Below are positions 59,889 through 64,000 of a DNA stretch of 64,000 bases, piece after piece. The notes beneath the pieces were generated by a model. That model was not told the DNA's origin, did not search any database, and saw only the letters and a list, made by a program, of their open reading frames with translations. The position numbers and the translations under genes are program-made. Where the stretch lies: contig NZ_QUQO01000001.1 in assembly GCF_003399445.1 (NCBI RefSeq), positions 2,291,001 to 2,355,000 of the forward strand, written 5' to 3'. The stretch's first letter is position 1. Every line of letters begins with the position of its first letter. The stretch comes from Parvularcula marina. Its GTDB lineage: Bacteria > Pseudomonadota > Alphaproteobacteria > Caulobacterales > Parvularculaceae.

Positions 59889-62576
59889 ATGGACGGGTCA
59901 GCCGATTTTCCGGATGCGAAAGCTGCGAAGATGACGCCGATGATGGCGCAGTACCACGCGATCAAGCAGCGCGCGGAGGGCGCACTGCTGTTCTACCGCA
60001 TGGGCGATTTCTACGAGCTGTTCTTTGATGATGCCGTGGTCGCGGCAGAGGCGCTCGACATCACCCTGACCCGGCGCGGCAAGAAGGAGGGTGAGGACAT
60101 CCCGATGTGCGGGGTGCCTTTCCACGCAGCCGAAACATATTTGGCGAGACTTATACGCAAAGGTTTCTCGGTCGCGATCTGCGACCAGACCGAGGACCCG
60201 GCAGAAGCAAAGAAGCGGGGCGCAAAATCCGTCGTCGCCCGCGATATCGTCCGGGTCGTCACGCCCGGGACAATCACCGAGGAGGAATTGCTCAGCCCCC
60301 GGTCGGCGAACTACCTTGTCAGTGTCGCGGTGCTGGGGGAGGGTGCAGCGCTTGCTGCTGCAGACCTCTCGACAGGCGAGATCGAGGTCCAGTCGCTGGC
60401 ACCCACGGCGATCCGCGATGCGGTCGCAGCGTTGTCACCGGCGGAGCTCCTCCATGCCGATCCTGTGCCATCCGCGATTGAGGATATTCTTCAGGAGGCG
60501 GACTTCCCACTCACCTCCCTGCCTGCGCATCAATTCGATAGCCGCAGCGGTGAGATGCAGCTTTGCCGGACCTATGGTGTCGATACGCTGGAAGGCTTTG
60601 GGACATTCGCGCGCGCGGATCTTGCCGCGCTTGGCGCACTGGTTGGCTATCTTGAGCTGACCCAATGTGGCAGGCTGCCGCCGCTTCGGCCGCCTCGGCG
60701 GCGCGAGGCGTCAGGGCAGATGGCAATTGATGCGGCGACGCGGCGCAGCCTTGAGCTGACCCAGACTGCAGAAGGGGACCGCAAGGGCTCACTCCTTCAT
60801 GCGATCGACCGGACACGGACGGCTGCGGGCGGCAGGATGCTGGCCCAGATGCTGGGCGCGCCGCTGCAGGAGCCTGCGGCCATCAATGAGCGGCTCGATG
60901 CGGTGGCTTATTTTCATGAAGCCTCGCGCCTGCGCGGGGATATGCGCGAGGTGCTGGCTGAAAGCCCGGACCTGACACGGGCGCTCTCGCGTCTGTCAAT
61001 TGGCCGGACGGGGCCGCGGGATCTGGCGCTCGTCACGCGCGCGATCACCGGCGCGGCAGCCCTCTATCGTTATCTTCAGGAGACGGAAGGTCCGTTTGAG
61101 CGGCCCGCTATTCTGTCCCGATCACTTGCGGCTCTTGCGCCGGCCAGTGAAGGGCCGGTGGCTGTGCTCGCAAGTGAGCTTGGCCGGGCCTTAAAAGAAG
61201 AGCTGCCCTATCTGGCGCGCGATGGCGGGTTCATCGCCGAAGGCTATGACGACGTCCTCGATGAGACGCGCGTCCTCCGTCAGAATTCGCGCCGTGTCAT
61301 GACGGAGCTAGAGGAACGCTATCGTACCCTCACAGGCGTCAAATCACTGAAAATCCGGCATTCCAAAGTGCTCGGCTATTTCATCGAAGTGACGCAGGCC
61401 AACGCAAAGGCGCTGACCGACGGGCCGGAGGCCAGCCTCTTCCGGCACCGTCAGACCATGGCGAATGCCATGCGGTTCGGTACGGATGAACTAGCTGATC
61501 TCGACAGCCGGATTGCGGCGGCAGCTGAACGCGCGCTGGCGCTCGAACTCGGGCTTTTTGACGAGCTTTGTGAGAAAGTGCTCGCTGAGCATGATGCGCT
61601 AATGTCTCTGGCCGAAGCCGTGGCATCGCTCGATGTTTTCTCCGCCCTTGCACTCCTTGCGGCAGAGGAAGATTACGTCCGTCCCCAGATCGATCGCAGT
61701 CGGCGTTTCGAAATCGAAGGTGGCCGCCATCCAGTGGTCGAGCGGGCATTGAAAGCTGGCAGCGGCGCGGAGTTCATTCCTAATGACTGTCAACTTTCGG
61801 AAGGCGAGACGCCGTCACTATCCATCGTAACTGGCCCGAACATGGCCGGTAAATCGACCTTCCTCAGGCAGAATGCGGTAATCGCGATCCTCGCCCAGTC
61901 GGGCAGTTTCGTGCCCGCCAAGGCGGCGCATATCGGTGTTGTCGACCGGCTTTTCTCCCGCGTCGGGGCGTCCGATAATCTTGCGCGCGGGCAATCAACC
62001 TTCATGGTCGAAATGCTGGAGACGGCCGCCATCCTCAATCAGGCGAGTGCGGACAGTCTGGTGATCCTTGACGAGGTCGGGCGTGGCACCTCGACCTTCG
62101 ACGGCATGTCGATTGCCTGGGCAGCGCTGGAACATCTTCATGACCGGATCAGATGCCGCGGGCTTTTTGCCACCCATTATCACGAGCTGACCTCACTGAC
62201 CGAGAAACTGCCCCGCCTGCGGAATGTCTCGATGGCGGTGCGTGAGTGGAAAGGCGATGTCGTCTTCCTGCATGAGGTGCGCCCCGGTCCTGCGGATCGC
62301 TCCTACGGTCTCGCCGTGGCAAAGCTCGCGGGCCTGCCGAAGGAAGTGACCGACCGCGCAGCCAAGGTGCTCGCAGAGCTTGAAGCCGGTAACCGGACGG
62401 ATGCGCCTGTCCTGCCGCTTTTTGCTGCGGCCGAGCCGCCAGCTTCTTATGACCCTCCAGAGGACAAGCTTGGCGAAGCGCTTGATGGGCTGAACCCGGA
62501 TGAATTGACGCCGCGCGCCGCGCTTGAGGCGCTATACGAGTTGAAAGCGTTGAGGGGCCGTGACGGCGGGCGGTGA
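59889..62576 (+). CDS. mutS: DNA mismatch repair protein MutS
   Basis: Mismatch-recognition ATPase that starts methyl-independent or -directed repair with MutL. 895 residues from ATG 59889, which follows GGAAAGGAGAC; the much longer open frame reaching back to 59580 crosses the divergent gene and is rejected. The mismatch wedge is GALLFYRMGDFYELFFDDA (Phe-x-Glu as F-Y-E). The ATPase domain has Walker A GPNMAGKST (649-657), VDRLFSRVGASDNLARGQSTFMVEMLETA, and DEVGRGTSTFDGMSIAWA with Walker B, then FATHYHEL. Family length is matched. The next gene, glnD, starts inside its last codons. Confidence 0.97.
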   Translation: MDGSADFPDAKAAKMTPMMAQYHAIKQRAEGALLFYRMGDFYELFFDDAVVAAEALDITLTRRGKKEGEDIPMCGVPFHAAETYLARLIRKGFSVAICDQTEDPAEAKKRGAKSVVARDIVRVVTPGTITEEELLSPRSANYLVSVAVLGEGAALAAADLSTGEIEVQSLAPTAIRDAVAALSPAELLHADPVPSAIEDILQEADFPLTSLPAHQFDSRSGEMQLCRTYGVDTLEGFGTFARADLAALGALVGYLELTQCGRLPPLRPPRRREASGQMAIDAATRRSLELTQTAEGDRKGSLLHAIDRTRTAAGGRMLAQMLGAPLQEPAAINERLDAVAYFHEASRLRGDMREVLAESPDLTRALSRLSIGRTGPRDLALVTRAITGAAALYRYLQETEGPFERPAILSRSLAALAPASEGPVAVLASELGRALKEELPYLARDGGFIAEGYDDVLDETRVLRQNSRRVMTELEERYRTLTGVKSLKIRHSKVLGYFIEVTQANAKALTDGPEASLFRHRQTMANAMRFGTDELADLDSRIAAAAERALALELGLFDELCEKVLAEHDALMSLAEAVASLDVFSALALLAAEEDYVRPQIDRSRRFEIEGGRHPVVERALKAGSGAEFIPNDCQLSEGETPSLSIVTGPNMAGKSTFLRQNAVIAILAQSGSFVPAKAAHIGVVDRLFSRVGASDNLARGQSTFMVEMLETAAILNQASADSLVILDEVGRGTSTFDGMSIAWAALEHLHDRIRCRGLFATHYHELTSLTEKLPRLRNVSMAVREWKGDVVFLHEVRPGPADRSYGLAVAKLAGLPKEVTDRAAKVLAELEAGNRTDAPVLPLFAAAEPPASYDPPEDKLGEALDGLNPDELTPRAALEALYELKALRGRDGGR

Positions 62577-64000
62577 CCCCCCCATCGTCGCCGGGCTGCT
62601 CAAGGGTAAGTTTGCCCGTGAGCGCGCCGGTGCCCTTCGCTCGTTCTGGCTCTCCGAACAGGACAGGCTGCTAGGTGCAGGCGTGCCCGGTGATGAGGTT
62701 GCGGTCCATCTTGCAAAGCTCATGGATGAGATCATCCGTGCCCTGTGCGAAGGCGCGTGTGACGATTTTGCCGTCATGGCGGTCGGCGGCTATGGGCAGG
62801 GACGGCTTGCGCCTTTCTCCGATATCGACCTTCTGATCCTGACGCCAGATGACGAGCAGGAAGGCGCAGCGCCTGATTTCATCTACACACTATGGGACAT
62901 GGGTGTCGTGCCTGCCCAAGCGATCCATACGGTGCAGAGCGCGATTGCTGCAGCGGAAGAAGAGCTTGATACCCGCACCTCGTTCCTTGATGCCCGGCCC
63001 GTCTGCGGCAGTGAATCTCTGATGAGAGAGTTTCATGCGGCCTATGAGGAACTCAGGAAGCGGACGATCCCGGAATATTTTCAGGCGAAACTCGAAGAAC
63101 AGCGCCTGCGGCATGAGGATGCCGACAACTCGACCTATGCGATCGAGCCGGATGTCAAACGGGGCCGAGGCGGGGTGCGTGACCTTCAGACCCTTTTCTG
63201 GCTGGGCCGCTATCTTGAAGGGCGGGATAATTTCTCGCTCAGCACCATTCTTGCGCCGCGCGAGATCAGGCGGATCGGCAAGCTCGAGGAATTCTTCTGG
63301 TCCGTCCGTGTACATCTGCACAAGGTGGCAGGGCGCGGCGATGATAAGCTCTACTTCCCCCTGCAGCGCGATATCGCAACGCGGCTCGGCTTTTATGAGA
63401 ACGACCATGCCAGCAAGGTCGACCGCTTCATGCGCTATTATTTCCTTGCCGCGCAGGAGACGAGCCGACTGACGGGTGTTGCCATCCGCCGGCTCGAGCG
63501 CCGCGCACTTGGGGATGGCAAGCTGCCCAAGGGGAAATCCGTCGATAGCCATCCGGGGATTGTCGCGGTGAAGGGGCGGGCGGCGTTTGCCAAGGAGATC
63601 ACGACCCCCGATGCGCTCAACTGCCTTGAGCTTTTCCATGCCTGCGGCCTGCTGGGTCTGCCAATCCATTTTGAGGCCTTCACGGCGGTGGCGCGCGCCT
63701 CGCGGCGGTTCACTTTCCGTGGCCTTCAGACCCGTCAGATCACGGACAGGTTCACCGATATTCTGAGGGATTCGCCTAAACTCGAACCCGTCCTGCGGCA
63801 GATGGCGGAGACAGGCTTTCTGGGCCGGATGCTGCCCGCCTTTGGCGGTATTGTCGGGCGCGCCGAGCATGGCCTCTTCCGGCGCTTCACGCTTGATGAC
63901 CATGTCCTGCGCTCGATCTCGGTGCTCGATCGGATCTGTGCGGATGACGGTGAGTTCAGCGGAACCGTGTTTCTTGATCGGGCTCGCGAGTTCCGGCCAA
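62560..64000 (+). CDS. glnD: Bifunctional uridylyltransferase/uridylyl-removing enzyme GlnD, 5' part
   Basis: Senses glutamine and modifies PII signal proteins. The frame is open from GTG 62560 to the right edge (about 480 residues seen; full GlnD is about 900), so it is cut by the window. The nucleotidyltransferase motif VGGYGQGRLAPFSDIDL begins at about residue 75, with the catalytic Gly-Gly and Asp-x-Asp; EPDVKRGRGGVRDLQTLFWLGRY and AVLDDHVL-type HD-domain entry (FRRFTLDDHVLRSISVLDRI) follow. GTG 62560 overlaps mutS by 17 bases and has GAGGGG just upstream; no ATG lies early enough to include the usual N-terminus. mutS-glnD linkage is common in alphaproteobacteria. It fits with gdhA, ald and ast as nitrogen-status control. 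Confidence 0.93.
   Translation, partial: MTAGGDPPIVAGLLKGKFARERAGALRSFWLSEQDRLLGAGVPGDEVAVHLAKLMDEIIRALCEGACDDFAVMAVGGYGQGRLAPFSDIDLLILTPDDEQEGAAPDFIYTLWDMGVVPAQAIHTVQSAIAAAEEELDTRTSFLDARPVCGSESLMREFHAAYEELRKRTIPEYFQAKLEEQRLRHEDADNSTYAIEPDVKRGRGGVRDLQTLFWLGRYLEGRDNFSLSTILAPREIRRIGKLEEFFWSVRVHLHKVAGRGDDKLYFPLQRDIATRLGFYENDHASKVDRFMRYYFLAAQETSRLTGVAIRRLERRALGDGKLPKGKSVDSHPGIVAVKGRAAFAKEITTPDALNCLELFHACGLLGLPIHFEAFTAVARASRRFTFRGLQTRQITDRFTDILRDSPKLEPVLRQMAETGFLGRMLPAFGGIVGRAEHGLFRRFTLDDHVLRSISVLDRICADDGEFSGTVFLDRAREFRP

Overview
The window reads as chromosome of an alphaproteobacterium of moderately high GC content. It is densely packed, with many ATGA start/stop overlaps and several convergent gene pairs whose stop codons touch or overlap. 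Lineage markers are GcrA, L21 with a C-terminal helix-hairpin-helix extension, an NDUFA9-like complex I protein, a Cpa/Tad pilus locus, TTAA-N7-TTAA (CtrA-type) boxes and the rpe / heparinase / purH neighbourhood. Together they suggest the Caulobacterales / Hyphomonadales / Parvularculales part of the class. This placement is inference; no rRNA or tRNA gene was seen.

Layout. 1-2.9 kb: end of a PH-domain membrane protein and a three-gene vitamin B12/iron-type ABC importer (minus strand). 3.0-6.7 kb: rplU-rpmA, three tandem GNAT acetyltransferases, then obgE. 6.8-7.6 kb: a free-standing LeuA-type allosteric domain preceded by what looks like a complete branched-chain amino acid attenuator (34-codon leader peptide with a Val-Val-Val-Arg-Leu-Ile run, alternative hairpins, terminator). 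7.6-12.5 kb: NDUFA9-like protein, then a translationally coupled pabB-pabA-pabC operon ending in a reduced AMP-ligase-like gene. 12.5-23.3 kb: the Flp/Tad pilus locus (CpaC-N-like protein, Crp-type regulator, pilin, cpaA-F, tadB, tadC); tadD lies apart at 26-27 kb. 23.3-28.7 kb: GlxA-type regulator, YHS-domain protein, EamA transporter, tadD, M17 aminopeptidase. 28.8-35.1 kb: a cell-cycle flavoured block with a DivL-like PAS kinase carrying Tyr where the phospho-accepting His should be, two paralogous membrane PilZ proteins, a TPR protein and gcrA with DnaA boxes upstream. 35.2-46.7 kb: ABC-2 permease, hslO, sseA, gdhA, purH, a CapD-like dehydratase, heparinase, rpe, a small membrane protein and tas. 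46.7-50.8 kb: arginine succinyltransferase pathway genes astA-astD-astB. 51-54 kb: a PhcB-like methyltransferase behind a cluster of TTAA elements, facing a membrane sensor kinase. 54-64 kb: ald, an OmpA-family porin, a class A penicillin-binding protein, a YgjP-like metalloprotein, mutS and the 5' part of glnD.

Themes. Surface attachment and cell-cycle control recur: the Tad pilus, PilZ proteins, DivL-like kinase, GcrA, DnaA boxes and CtrA-type boxes fit a dimorphic or polar life style. Nitrogen and amino-acid economy is the second theme: AST pathway, gdhA, ald, glnD and the LeuA-domain attenuator. The most noteworthy element is the attenuator joined to a stand-alone LeuA regulatory domain at 6.8-7.5 kb. 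The pab-linked AMP ligase, the paired transmembrane PilZ sensors and the PhcB-like methyltransferase/kinase pair come next.
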